Assembly: GCF_020509005.1 (NCBI RefSeq)
Contig: NC_063022.1
Span: forward strand, 930,001-994,000
Length of the DNA stretch: 64,000 bases
Source: Fulvia fulva
Taxonomy: Eukaryota; Ascomycota; Dothideomycetes; Mycosphaerellales; Mycosphaerellaceae
Reading direction: 5' to 3'
Shown here: positions 1 through 12,548 of the stretch, piece by piece
Layout of the letters: each line of letters opens with the position of its first letter
How positions within the stretch are numbered: the stretch's first letter is position 1
The notes under the pieces: generated by a model
Told to the model about the DNA's origin: nothing
What the model saw: the letters and a program-made list of their open reading frames with translations, nothing else
Databases searched by the model: none
Made by a program: the position numbers and the translations under genes

Positions 1-486
1 GAGTAAAAGCGAGAATATAGGTACGAAGTGTAGGTATAAAGGGTATAGTATAATTACTACACAAAACGAAAGACAAAGAAAGTAAGAGAGGCCTAGGGAA
101 GGCTAGATATTTATACGCGACCCTCGCGAGTACGTGTCCCCGTATTAATAGGGCTAACCCGTACGAAGCCGCGCTTAGTAGCTTTACTCAAAACCTTATT
201 CTAACCTGCCCTATGTTCCGAGTCTTCTACGTGCTTCTTCTAGGGTCTAGCGTAGTCGCGGGTACTCGCGGGAGCGCCGTAAGTCACATAGTTACGAGCC
301 GAAGTGAATCTATTAAGGTTTAGTAGAGTAGTGAATTTAGAGGGCTAGGTCCCGTAGTAAATATTACGGGGTATATAATTCTTAGCGCTTATATACTAAG
401 CTAGACTTTCACTTCTTAACGACTTCTAAGCACTCTAAGGCTCTTCTGTCCCTACCTTCTATACACTCTATAGGGAGACTATAACA
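1..486. repeat. RIP-mutated LTR, left end outside window
   Basis: This stretch aligns with the clean solo LTR at 10647-11089, starting about 45 bp inside it. Nearly every difference is a C-to-T or G-to-A change at CpA/TpG. It ends in TATAACA where the clean copy ends CATGACA. It carries about 80 bp (roughly 228-310) that the clean copy lacks. It sits directly beyond the chromodomain end of Gypsy-A. Its sequence is unrelated to Gypsy-A's 184-bp LTR, so it is probably a separate insertion. Orientation cannot be told because no internal region is attached. Confidence 0.8.
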
Positions 487-489
487 CAT

Positions 490-3400
490 GTCCTCTATAG
501 GTTACTAGGTCTTAATATCCTCCTCGTTCTAATATCTAGCCTATTTCACCTTATACTATATATCTACCTTACGCTTATACCCCTTCTTTACCTTGCCTAC
601 CCGCTTACGGGTATATATATTAAGGATCTTTTCTACCTCGTATATATACGTAGGTACTACTACTATATCGGCTACTATATTAGCCTCGGTAGTATTAGGT
701 TCGATAGTTATCGGTAGTAGTGGCGCTAGATACTACCCTTTAAGTAGTAGGAAATCGGGGTGGTCGGCTCGTTATAGTAGTAAGGTATAGAAGTAGTTAT
801 TAAGTCCTACTAGAGCGTCTAATAGTTTTAGTCGATAAGAGAGTCTAGCCGGTATAACTTCCGTGATCTAGTAAGAGCCGGCATATCTCCTATCTAGCTT
901 CTTAGATAGTCAAGTCGTACGGATGTTCTTAGTACTAAGATACACCTAATTACCTACCTTATAGTCTAGAGGAATGCTTCGGTAGCGGTTTGCTACTTCT
1001 ACTTAGAGAGCTTATAATATTCGTATATTCTCTTAAAGGTGCTTATAAAGCTCGTAAATTCGACGTATAAAGGTTTCTACTAATTGCGTATCTAGTCGCT
1101 AGAGAGTAGTTAGTCCTCCCTCCTTTCTAGCGTTTGGGTCAACTCGCTCTATAAACTTAGGGTTATAGCCTAAGGTAGCGTAGAACGGCGACACACTAGT
1201 AGTCTTAGACAGGTGATTATTAATCGCGAACTAAGCAAGGCATAGCCATTCTACCTAGTTATCCTATGCCTTATTAGTGAATATACGAAGATACTGTTCT
1301 ATTGCCTAGTTAGTAGGATCTGACTATCTATTAGTTTCTAGGTGATATAAAGAACTTAGCTTACGATTTGTACGGAGCATCTTATAGAGTTTCTTCTAGA
1401 AGGTAGTAACCTACTACTTACTACGGTCTGATATAATAGTGTTAGGAAAGCCGCGCCGATAGAATATATATTTAAGGAAAAGCCTTGCCGTATTCTATAC
1501 TATTATTACGCTAATAGGGATCAGCTCGACTTCCTTAGTAAGCCTATTAGTAACGATTATAATGTTGTTATAGACTATACCTTTAAGAGTACTATCTAGG
1601 AGCCCGATAACAAAGTCGACTACAATATATTTCTAAGGCCGATCTAGCATAGGAAGTGGCTATAATAATCCTAGTGGCTAGGAGTATAGAGATTTTGTTA
1701 TACGGTAGGTATAGTAATTTGCGGTATATCTACGTACGGATCTCGCTAATCTAGGCTAGTAGAATTTACGTACTACGAGTTTGTAAGTACGAGCTCGTCC
1801 TAGATAGCCTACTACTAGAGCGTTATAGTTTATCTTAATTATCCTAGTCTATAAGGCTTAGTCATTTAGTACCTATAAGCTCTAGCCGTCGTATTAATTT
1901 CGAATATATAGTAGGTCGCTATCTACTTTATAGTGGACTAGGTAAATCTTCGCTCTCTATAGTAGTATAGGAGTACGGTCTTTCTATAGGTCCTTAATCG
2001 CGGTCTTAAGCTCGTTATCGGTTACGTACGCCGTCGATATTCGATACTCGAGTTCGGCTTCCCGCTAACTTTTACGCGTCGCCGGTTATTTAGTAGGCGT
2101 ATCTCGTTCTATAGGCATAAACTCTTTAGCTTTAGGGTTTAGCTATACTAGTTCCTCTTCTTCCGGCGTATCTTCTACTATTACCTATAGTGAGGCGATC
2201 TCGAGGAATCGCTTAGGAGGTAGTAATGTCTAATACTAATACTAGTTCCGAGGGTCGTCTACCCCCTACGGAAGGTCCTAGCTACGTCTCGTTAGGCTGT
2301 CTAGCTTTATACCTTGAAGTCCTAGACGGTATATTATCTTGAAGTTGAACTATAACAAGAACTTAGCCTAACGCGCTTATCGCCGATTTAGCTACTTTGT
2401 CTTTATAAAGTATTCTAGGTTCTTATAGTCGGTATAAATCTTGACTAGCTATAAGTCCTTATTAACTACTTCGTAGGCGAGCTCGGGTCTCTATTCCTTA
2501 AAAGCCTTAATAATAGCTAACAGTTCCTTATTATAGATTTTATAATTATACTCCTATAGACTTAACTTCTTCGAGTAGAAGGCTATAGGATATAGTATAC
2601 TATTCTCGTTATACTACAAAAGCACGCCGGCGTTCACAAAATCTAAAGAATCTGTCTCTACTACTGTTTCCCTACCTATTATATAATATACGAGTATACC
2701 GGCTTTGCTAAACGTAGCTTTCAAATTATTAAAGGCTCGTTAGCAATCTAGTGACTATTAAATCCTTCTGTTCTTATAATTACTTAGTCCGTCCGACTTA
2801 GTCAGGTTTGTAAGAGGAGTAGCTATACGCGAAAATGCTTCGATAAACCGCCTATAGAAGTTAGTAAATCTAAGGAAGGCCTAGACATCCTTTAGGTTCT
2901 TCGGAGCTTCCTATGTCTAAATACATTCGAGTTTCTCGGGGTCTATCTCGATACCGTTAGGGGTTATAATTAGCCTAAGATACTTCACCTTCTATTAGTA
3001 GAATTCGCTTTTGTCAATGTCTACTATAAGTCCTATATCGCGTAGCTTAGTAAGAACCTTCCGTACGTATTTAATATACTCCTCTAAGGTGTTACTAAAG
3101 ATAAGTACGTTATCTAGGTAGGCCGATATAAAGTCGTCTAGGTGTTCTTATAAGACCTTATTAATATATAATTAGAACGATACTAGTCCGTTATATAAGC
3201 CGAATAGTAACACTAGATACTCGTAGATGCCGTATCGTGTCGTAAACGTAGTTAACTACTCGTACCCTTTAGCTATCCGTAACTTATTAAAGGCTACTAT
3301 AATATCTAGCTTCGTAAAGTACTTCTTACCGTATATACGGTTAAGCGTCTCTTATATTAAGGGAATCGGATACCGGTTCTTAATAGTGATCGCATTTAAT

Positions 3401-4450
3401 TCTCTATAGTCGATATAAAGACGTAGCCTACCTCTAGGCTTACGTACTACTAGTAATAGTATAGGAGACTAGCTCGTCTTTTGCCCTACTTTCCGTACCT
3501 TCCCTTTAGATGTTTACTTATCTAGCTATTTCTTAACTACCTCGTTCTCCTTCTTAGCTAGGCCGTAGGGCTTGCGGTATAGTAGCTCTTATAGACTATT
3601 AGGCTTAATATGAATCTTATGATCTACGCCTAGTCGGTAAGGTAGGAGTCCTTTATAATCCTTAGCTAAGAAAGCGTCCGTAATATCGTAGTATATCGGC
3701 GGTAACTTCTCCTTCGGGTTGTAATTAAACTACTTGTTTAAGAATTGGTCTAGATTATTAGTAGCTATTATACTTAGCTTAAGCTCTCCGCCGTCGCTCT
3801 TACGCCTAGTAGGTATAATATAGAAGTACTTAGCCCTAGGCCGGTACGCGTACATCCCCTACGCGCGTTAAGAAACGCCCTAGTAGTCTACTTCTTCATC
3901 GTCTATGTCTTCTAGGTCATATAATAAGACGTTTGGCTCTGCCCCTCCTACTATAAAGCTCGCTACTTCTCTAGTAAAGGGCTCTAGTCCGTACCGTACT
4001 AGTACCTACTTCTTCTCGCGGTAGTTTAGGGATTATACTATTATCGATGTCTTATTCTATAGACAGTGACCAAAGTAGTAATCCGATCTGAATGCCACCT
4101 CGTCTATCTCCTAGAAGATGTTTAGGTTATACGCTATAAGCTACGGTAGGCTAAAGACGATATCGTATTCGAGGTCGGTGACGTAGTATAACATTTACTC
4201 GTAATAATCGCCGATAACTACGTCTATAAGGGCCGCGTATATAATCTGCCGCGTAGTGGCCGTTCTATCTCCTAGTATTAGTCGTCGGCTTTACGTTAAA
4301 GGGATTAGGAGTATTGTATATTTGCGTATAAGTTTCTAGTTAAGAAAGAGAGAGGTAGAAGTAGAATCTATAAGGCCTCGAGCCTTTCTATATTATATTA
4401 TTACGGGTAATACTATATAAGGGTATATAGCTAGCTATTGCTTATCTAGT
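490..4450 (-). pseudogene. pol: Gypsy-A pol: protease, RT, RNase H, integrase, chromodomain
   Basis: Minus-strand translation gives recognisable pol blocks between stops. The RT block near 3210-3330 reads [19 protein letters not shown], the hallmark FTKLDI motif. The catalytic YLDD near 3105-3150 reads YLDN, a G-to-A loss. RNase H near 2380-2680 shows ETDSLDF, YSKKLS and KELLAI. The integrase core's LYHLETNR block, a relic of FHPQTDGQ, lies near 1320-1350. A chromodomain (YKVK-stop-A-R-Y followed by EDIKT) lies at about 495-615, the part thought to target such elements to heterochromatin. Mutated catalytic residues and many stops make it non-functional. Confidence 0.85.
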
Positions 4451-4559
4451 ACGTATACCGATATCTTAAGCTCCTTACTATAGTCTATTACCGTCTCTTA
4501 CATTCCGTGTCTCTTAATCTTATACTCTTTCTGTCCTAGGAAGTTCGGGTACCCGCTAT

Positions 4560-6580
4560 CTACTACGCTTAGGTAGCGGTCGTACTATTTCCCTACTACG
4601 GATCGGCGGCTAGGGAACTAAGGTATACGTTCGGATTCGGCGTAGTATTATATAGACGCGGTAGGCGATAGTCGCTATCGTACCTATATATTAGGCATTT
4701 AGGGTTAGTTGATACGTAAGAACCTATACGGTAGCGGTAGTACTTACCCTACTTCTTAAGGTCTTCGCGCTACTTACGGTTAAGCGTAAGTAGGTTCTAT
4801 AGATATATCGGTAGATCCTCCTTCTTCTTAGTACTAGCGTAATATAGTAGGCGCTATACTAAGGTACCTACTATACCGGTAGCGGTACTAGTAACTACGT
4901 TACCGTTATTCTAGTTATTCTAGCCGCTATTACCGTTCGAGTTGCTATTACTACGGGGGCGCTCCTTCTACGGATATAGTCGATCTATCTTATAGAAGCT
5001 CTCGTCTAGTACGGTATACTCCTTAATAACGTCTTATATACTATCTAGGCGGCGGTCGACTTCGCGGTCGTCGAAGGTCTTAATAAAGTACTTACGGTTC
5101 AGTTAGTTAGAGAATAGTATAAGCTCGGTCTTATCGGTCTATAATATCTAGGCGCGTAACTTCGAGTAGCGGGTATAGAAGGCTATAAAGGTTTCGCCTT
5201 GTTCTTACTTATAGGTAGTAATATTAACTATAGCCTTAGTTCCTTTATTACGTATCCTATATTAGCGTATTATCTAATCTAATAACTCTTCTCTAGTCTT
5301 AAACTCGTTAAAGGACTACTGCCTAGGCATAGGGATTCTCGGCTTAATGCTTCGCTAAGGATTACCTTACGTCTATCTATATATAAAGCGTAGACTATCT
5401 ACCTTAGTACGGAAGGTTACTATAGTTAGCTTTAGGAGAACACTACTATACTAGCTATCGAAATTAGGGTTATTATCATTCTTAAAGTACTTAGGGTTAG
5501 GCACACCCTTACCGATCTCTATACCGCGAGTAAGGGTGCGGTTAATAGTAAAGAGACGTTCTAGGAGGTCAACTAGTAGTGTCTAGGTACGGGTATTACG
5601 TATTCTTGAGTTACGACTATTATTAGGTCCTAGTCGCGGACGGTCGTTATTACGTCCTCGGCTATTATTACTACGGTCATCGTCGTCTCTATCGTTATTA
5701 CTACTACCGCTACCGCTACCTCTACTAGTAGCTTCGCGATACCTACGTAATAGCTACTCGAGTAAGGTCTCGCGTAGGCGGGAACGAGAGGGTCGGCGGC
5801 CTAAGCGGCCCCGACCTCCGTTCTATATAGTGTCTCCTACCTTAAGCCGAGCCTTTAGGTCATCGACTTCTTGTTATAGGGCCTGGTTCTTCGCCTTAGC
5901 ATCTTATGCCTTCTTCTTCTCCTTCTCGTAGATCTCGCTAAACTACTTATATAGGTTGTTAGCTTCCTTATATTTCTTCTCTAGCTCTTATAACTTAGCT
6001 AGGTCGCAATCCTTCTTACTCTTAAGATCTGCTACTATTTACTATATAACAAGGTCTTCACTTCGTAGCGTCTTATAGATACGGTCGTATTCGGTATATA
6101 GCGTAGTATACTAGGTGTTCTAGAGGTCGTTAGCTTGCTCTATTATATCGAGTTGTCTACCCTTAGTAATCGCCGTATTAACTACTTATAGTATAAAGTC
6201 GTAGGTAGTCTTCGGGTGTTAGGATGTAAGGGTCGTAAGGTTATCTAGGGTGACATTCTAGTATTTGGATACAAGAATATGTTCTACCTCGTCGAGTAAT
6301 AGATATACCTCGTCTAGGTCGCCGCCTAGGTTCTCTTTAAGCTTAAACTCGAATAGTTCTATAAAGTCAATCTTACTACCTTCTTCTCGCTCGAAGGCCT
6401 TCTAGTAAGCTTTATTAATCTATTATTATAGCGCGACACCGGTGTCTACTATAACCCGCCGGTTATCGTCCTATGTCTAACTCTAAGGAAAAGAGGAGAG
6501 GTCGGGGAAAAGAGATATACGCTACTTACTTTTGCCCTTAGGCTTAGGTAGCGGTAGTATAACGCCGTTCGCTATTTATA
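4560..6580 (-). pseudogene. gag: Gypsy-A gag, RIP-degraded
   Basis: This occupies the gag position between the 5' LTR/leader and the protease, and matches the plus-strand gag of Gypsy-B (about 48.0-49.7 kb). The coding strand is rich in Lys, Glu and Arg codons between TAG stops, consistent with a coiled-coil/capsid protein. No intact frame remains. Boundaries are approximate. Confidence 0.6.
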
Positions 6581-6825
6581 AAGTCATATTATCTAGGTTC
6601 GGGGGACGCGTAACGGTGCCTATATCCTAACTGTCTACGAGCGCGCGACTACCTACTAATAATGTCGCCGCGTTACGTTCTCTAGGTATCTACGCGCTAT
6701 ACGCCTTACCGAGTTCTGTGTTCTAATACGACTCTACGCGTTCTCGAGTTCTACGGTTCTGTCTATTCCTATTATTACGCGTCCCTTACCTAGATCCGTA
6801 ATCTAGGTAGGGTAGTAGAACAAAC

Positions 6826-7009
6826 TATAAGGGCGCGCGTACTATAGGGTCTAAACGAGATAGTTATTATTCTATAAAGCTACGAAAGAGGAGCGCGAGG
6901 CGCGGCGAAGTTATAAAGTAAAGCTAAGCCGCGCTAACCCGATACGGAAGGTCCGCGGTTTAGCCGGGCCGACGTAGCTATAGTAGGGGGTCGCGGGCTG
7001 CCCGTGATA
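6826..7009 (-). repeat. Gypsy-A 5' LTR (184 bp)
   Basis: The reverse complement matches both Gypsy-B LTRs (47507-47690 and 62118-62301) over the full 184 bp. Read on the minus strand it starts TATCACGGGC and ends CCCTTATA, the RIPped form of TG...CA ends. It is followed at 6825 by a leader that also follows the Gypsy-B 5' LTR, which fixes this as the 5' LTR. Only 23 bp (7010-7032) separate it from the Copia LTR. Confidence 0.85.
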
Positions 7010-7032
7010 TATAGTTTATAAAAGCTCGGAGG

Positions 7033-7270
7033 TACTTATTAAATAGGTACGAGTTACGTAGTAGTAGAAGACGGCGGATTATATAAAAGACAAAGAAGGA
7101 CCTAATAGGATAGCGTGTATCTACGTATAGTATCGCCGGTGTTAGTATAGGTAGATGCTAGGTATCCGGATGTTTACTAGCCTATAGGCTAGTAAACCCT
7201 AGTTACGTGATCTAGTTATATAACACACCTATACCTATATACTTGTCCTACGGCCTATATGTTCTTAACA
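7033..7270 (-). repeat. Copia 3' LTR (238 bp)
   Basis: This matches 24178-24415 along its length with mainly C/T and G/A differences. Read on the minus strand it begins TGTTAAGAAC (the other copy TGTTGAGAAT), a normal LTR start. It lies 17.1 kb from its partner because Gypsy-C was inserted between them. Target duplications outside the two LTRs could not be confirmed. Confidence 0.8.
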
Positions 7271-7522
7271 CTCCTACTTAGGCTATATAGTCTCCTATAA
7301 TCCCTTTACGTAAGCTAGAGCTACCTTAAAAAGTTTTAGAACTACTAGCTATTAAGGGGCTTTATTAACCTATTAGTAGCTATATCCTTTATATAGTAGT
7401 AGTCCACTATAATCTTCTTCTACTACTAGAGATGTCTAATATAGTTATATATAACATTAATATACTTTGACTTTTTATATATATAGGTATCTTTAATAAG
7501 TATTAAAGCGGCTTAGTTATTA
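7271..7522 (-). mobile_element. Copia internal 3' terminal piece
   Basis: This short piece of the Copia element lies between its 3' LTR and the Gypsy-C insertion. It is the continuation of 19371 onward: the CCTAT at 7523-7527 is repeated at 19366-19370, on the far side of Gypsy-C. It lies beyond the RNase H domain, and I see no recognisable protein in it. Confidence 0.7.
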
Positions 7523-7527
7523 CCTAT

Positions 7528-7677
7528 TATTACGGGTAGTGATCTATAAGACGATAGTATAGGGTTGCCGTAAAACAAGCGTTATTTAGTAAGGCTACGA
7601 AAGAGAAGCGCGAAGCGCGCGAGATATATAAGGAAGCGCTAAGGCGCGCGACGTTACGGTAGTAGTGAACCGTAATA
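7528..7677 (-). repeat. Gypsy-C 3' LTR (150 bp)
   Basis: This is 150 bp long, the same length as the partner LTR at 19216-19365, and differs from it at a handful of mostly C/T or G/A sites. Ends on the plus strand are TATTAC and GTAATA, the RIPped form of TGTTAC...GTAACA. It is flanked by the 5-bp duplication CCTAT (7523-7527). The C-run at 7678-7690 is the polypurine tract of a minus-strand element. Confidence 0.9.
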
Positions 7678-10600
7678 TTACCCCCCCCTTTAGATCGCTA
7701 TTCGTCCTCGGACGGCTCTGTCTCTATAGTAGTACATCTACGAAAACTATATTATCCTCTAGTCTATTATGTTCATTAAGTATCCAAGCCTATATCTACC
7801 TAGACTTAGTATAAGACCGTAGTATACTAGTAACTCGGTTCTTATTAGGTATCTAGTCGTACGGCGGCTTAAAGTCGGCGGGTATAGACTTCGTTAGAAA
7901 GTTATAGTAGAAGTCTATAATAGAGGCGGCTACTCCTACTAATGCTTCTAGTAGCTCCTAGCTCGGCTCGCGGTATCCTTTCTACTTTACTAGGTACTTA
8001 TACTCGTCTTACTTCGGTAGTAAGTATTTTAGTAGTCTTCCCTTTAGCTTGAAATATTTCCTATCGAGTATATCCTCTACGAAGTACTCTTCGGATGTTT
8101 TACTATCGTCGTCGCGGGTAATCTCGATTAGAGGCGGCGGTACTAGGGTCTGTCTAGGTTCGGGGTTATTAGTAGCTAGTTATAGGAGCGAGGCGTAGAA
8201 AGTGTTATAGAGATTGCCTAACTAATCGGGTATTATAACGCGGTAAGCATTTTGATACGGGAGTGCTACGGTGATCTCGTACGGCCCTACGTTCTTAATG
8301 TTTAGACGGGCGTATTATTGACTAGTTAGTAGTGTTAATATAAACTTCGTCGCCGATATTATAGTTCGGAGGTAGCTAGCGATATACGTTTATAAAATCT
8401 ACTTATAACGCTTAGGCTAACACAATTTCTTGCCTTAGATATACGTATATCTAGTTTATACGCTTAGTAAACGCATTCGTAGATTCTATATCAAGTCGAT
8501 ACTTATAGGGCATAAGCTTTATAGGGGTGGTTAGACTAGTATCCGTAAGTTCTAGGTTACGACCGGTATTAGCGTAGAAGGGTAATACTCTAGTAGTAGC
8601 TAATATATAATTGTTAGTAGTAAACTCGGTAAGTATTAACTAATCAACCTAATCATATTAGGCGTAGTTAATATAGGCCCTAAGGTAACGTTCTATAACC
8701 TTATTCGTGTTTTTAGACTATCTATCGGATTCTAGGTAAAAGGCCGTCGATAGTCGTTATTAAATACCGAGTAGGGAGCAAACTTATCTCTAGAACGTAG
8801 ACGTCTACTAGGAGCCCCGATCCGAGACGATACTCTTAGGAATGCTATAACGTACGAAGATGTAGCGGATAAAGATATATACGATATATAGGGCGTCTAT
8901 CTATAGTACTAGGATTAGGTGTCTCTCCTTAGTAAGCCTATCTGTAACTATAAGGACGTTCTTATACGTTTATCTATTGGTTAAGCTCTTACTTACGGGC
9001 AAATCTATAACGAAGTTAATAGCGATATCCTCCTATACTCCGAAGGGTACCGGTAATAGTATAAGGAGGCCCTAATACTACTAATTTAACGGAACCGTTA
9101 TTCTATATATAATATAATTACGGACGAATCTCTTAATCGTTTATACTATACGTAGCTAGCGGTAGTATCTACTAATCAACTCGAATGTCTTTTTACGGCC
9201 GGGATGCCTAGCCGCGGGTATGTCGTAGAAACATTTCGTAATTAGAGTACGAAGTTCTACTATACTAGTAACTTCTAGGACAAATAAGCTATATCCTCTA
9301 TAGGCGTTTTTTATATAGGTTATGCTATCTTCTACTTTAGACGTACGATCGTCGAGCTTATATTTACGTAATAGAAGTACTTACTAGTTCTAGGATAGCT
9401 ATTATATAGTAGCCTAAACGGTCTCTTCGTTATATAGAGCCTTGACTTATATAAGTAAATCCTACTATACTGCCTACTATACTACCTCCCCCTCCCGTAG
9501 CTCGCTTAAATTAAGCTTAATATCGAGGCGAGCGGGCGGTAGGATGACCTAGCTCTAATACTATAGACGTAGATTGCTTAGATCCAACGGTAGATCTTAC
9601 GATCGTCTAGTAAGACTATTAGGCTTTATGCCCTATACACCTAGACGATAGGTAATTTTGAATACAAACTGTGCTAGGAACTATACCTAGCGTATCTACC
9701 GTCTATTAAGTTATTTTGTACTTATAAAGTACTCTAGGTTCTTGTGATTAGAGTAGATAATAACGGGGTTGTTATCTATATCCTTTATATTCTCGAAATC
9801 GGTATCTATATTACCGTCTAAGTTGACGGTGAGCTTAGGTCTCTATTCTTCGAAGGCGAGGACGATAGCTAATAGTTCCTTGTCGTAAATCTCGTAGTTA
9901 TACTCCTATAGTAACATCTTCTTAGATATATATACTACCGGTCTTTAGACGTCTTCGTGTTTCTATAAAATTACTACTATAGTAACGAAATCTAAGGCAT
10001 CTGTTTCGACTATAGTTTCTAACCCTAGTACGAAGTATACGAGTACCGTGTCCGTTAAGAATATATCTTTTAATCCTAAGAAGGCCGCTTCGTATTCTGT
10101 TATCTAAACGAATAGTATTAGCTTACTATTCTTACTAGTCTTTATTAAATTCGTAAGGGGTATACAGATTTTAGAGAAGTTCTATATAAACCTTCGATAG
10201 AAGTTTCCGAACCTAAGGAATGCTTATACATCCTTTAGGCATATTAGAGTAACTAGTTCTTGACTACGTCGACCTTTTCTAGGTCTATACGGATACCGTC
10301 GACTCCTATAATAACACTAAGGTACTTCGTCTCTGTTTAGTAGAACTCGTATTTGTCAATGTCTAATTATAGGCCGGCTTTACGTATACGGTATAGCACT
10401 TTACGTACGTATTATATATATTCCTCGAATGTGTCGCTAAAGATCAGGATATTATCTAGGTATACTAAATAGAAGTCATCGAGATACTCCCTAAGCGTAT
10501 TGTTAATGTATAATTAGAATGTTCCTAGAGCATTATATAGGCCGAAAGGCATTACTATATACTCGAATTGACTATAGCGAGTACTAAACGTAGTTTTCTA

Positions 10601-12332
10601 TTCGTAGCCCTCCGTAATACGAAGACGGTTAAAGGTAGAGATAATATGTCAGGGCGAGAGCCTGGCCTATAAGATGCAAAGGTGAAAGCGAGAATGTAGG
10701 TGCGAAGTGCAGATACAAAAGGGTATAGTATGATTGCTACACAAAACAAAAGACGAAGAAAGCAAGAGAGGCCTAGGGAAGGCCAGATATTTATACGCGA
10801 CCCTCGCGAGTGCGTGTCCCCGCATCAACAGGGCTAACCCGTGCGAAGCCGCGCTTAGCAGCTTTGCTCAAAACCTTATTCCAACCTGCCCTACGTTCCG
10901 AGTCTTCCACGTGCTTCAAGGTTTGGTAGAGGGGTGAATTTGGAGGGCTGGGTCCCGTAGTGAATGTTACGGGGCATGTGATTCTTAGCGTTCACACACC
11001 AAGCTGGACTGTCACTTCTTGACGACTTCTGAGCGCTCTGAGGCTCTTCTGTCCCCACCTTCTGTACACTCTGTGGGGAGACCATGACATAATATCGAGT
11101 TTAGTAAAGTACTTCTTCCTATTTAGACGGTTTAGCGTCTCTTAGAATAGCGGTATTAGGTATCTACTTTTGACCGTAAGGGCATTAAGAGCTCTATAGT
11201 CGATATAGACCCGTAGACCGCCGCCTAGTTTACGTATAATTAGTACTAGTATAGAAGCCGGGCTCGTACTTCGTTATATCGCTCTAGATTCTAGCTAATT
11301 ATCGACCTACTTCTTAATTACCTTATTCTTGCGAGACGACATTACGTATAGCCGCTTGAAAGGAGGTGACTTGGTTTCGTCTTTAAGGTGTATTTTATAG
11401 TCTTTACTAGGGCGGTAAGGTAGGATCTTCAATATATCCTAACGGTTAAAATAGTCCTCGAAATCGTATAGTTCCTAGGGTAAGTAGACCTTAGTATCTT
11501 AGTCCTTGTCTTTGCCTTTTATAAATCTGTCGAAGTCGTTTTTCACTATTATTATACATACTGTCAAGGGGTTTACTAACTATACCTTCCGAAGGTTTAT
11601 AGCGTAGACTAGTAGGATCGAAGTCTTGCCTAGTCGCTACTATTACGTAGGCTCGTAATAGGTTAGCCTAGTGCTTCTAACTAGGTAGTATAATCTATAT
11701 TATATAGACTTCCGCTCCTTTCTTACGAGCTAGTTTTGCTACGTAGGCCGCGGAGATGTTTATAATATCGATCTCTAGTTCTAGTTCGACAACTCGTTAC
11801 TTTTGTTTCGTATGTCGGTACGGTCGCTTTAACGTCTTAACGCTGTCTACCGGTAACGGTTATCGAGTATATATATAGAAGTTATCCTCTTCGTCCTCGA
11901 ACGTCGTATAGAACTATAGTTAGGGTATATAGTTAGGTAATAATAGCGTAGGAGCGGTGACTTCGTCGAGATTATCTTCTACTATCGGTAGTCGATAATT
12001 GCCTAATAGTACTAGCGTAGCTAGATAGTTAATAGACTATACTATTAGGTGCTTATTAGACCTCTAGTTTGCCTTATAGGTACGGCATTTCAAATGATTC
12101 ATTATTATAATGCCCTTCTCCTATTATATCTCTAGTTCGTAGTCTATAAACTAACTAGAGCCGAGCACGATGTTATACTCTAGTGATTCTACTAAGTAGT
12201 AGCTAAGGATTTCGACGTAGCCGCCGATATTAAAAGGAAAGTACGTAGACTCGGTAATAAGCTCGTTAGTAGAGCCGCTATTAGCTAGTCCTAATTAAAG
12301 AGGTTCTTCCTAGAGTCGAGGAAGATTATATA
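7678..12332 (-). pseudogene. pol: Gypsy-C pol, RIP-inactivated
   Basis: This is the minus-strand pol of a Gypsy element. A protease block at about 12180-12300 reads NSGSTNELITEST, a relic of the (D/N)SG(A/S)T active site. The RT hallmark [16 protein letters not shown] is split by the solo LTR: FTKLDI lies at 11090-11120 and the rest at 10600-10646. The YLDD region at about 10450-10490 reads YLDN. RNase H follows at about 9700-10080. The integrase and the 3' end follow down to the polypurine tract. TAG stops run through every frame. About 7.2 kb of element remain once the inserts are removed, a normal length for the superfamily. Confidence 0.85.
10647..11089. repeat. Unmutated solo LTR (443 bp) with 5-bp target duplication
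   Basis: It starts TGTCAGGG and ends CATGACA, so it has canonical TG...CA ends. It is flanked by TAATA at 10642-10646 and 11090-11094. Removing it together with one TAATA restores the Gypsy-C RT motif in frame. CpA and TpG are at ordinary frequency inside and almost absent outside, so it was not RIPped with its host. No internal element remains, which points to LTR-LTR recombination after insertion. A RIPped relative lies at 1-486. Small open frames within it are not considered genes. Confidence 0.93.
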
Positions 12333-12346
12333 TACGAGCGTATATA

Positions 12347-12366
12347 GATAGATAGATAGATAGATA
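12347..12366 (-). repeat. GATA tetranucleotide tail of LINE-A
   Basis: About five GATA units lie between the target duplication and the LINE-A 3' UTR. On the coding strand it reads as a TATC repeat ending the transcript. Equivalent tails close LINE-B (27460-27474), LINE-B' (25946-25964), LINE-D (51832-51842) and its fragment (62385-62393). Confidence 0.9.
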
Positions 12367-12548
12367 TTTCATTAAGCTGTTGTAGTGCCCTTTGGCCTAT
12401 GCAGCTATGCTATCTTGTTTTTGTATATATAGAGGGGAAACCGTGTTGGTGAAAACCCCTCCTCCTTCCCGCCTGTCTTTTCCTCCTCGTTGTCGTCTTA
12501 AATTTCCCTTGTTAGGGGTACGCTAGTGTCATGGGCCTGCCCTGATGA

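Larger units (their letters stand above)
487..6825 (-). mobile_element. Gypsy-A internal region (chromovirus), RIP-inactivated
   Basis: This is the internal part of a Ty3/Gypsy LTR retrotransposon on the minus strand, with gag at high and pol at low coordinates. It is followed on the right by its 184-bp 5' LTR. The order on the coding strand is gag, protease, RT, RNase H, integrase, chromodomain. All reading frames are cut by TAG/TAA stops at former Gln and Trp codons. It belongs to the same family as Gypsy-B (47507-62301, opposite strand), with shared LTR and colinear pol. The 3' LTR must lie left of the window or was lost to the LTR at 1-486. Confidence 0.85.
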
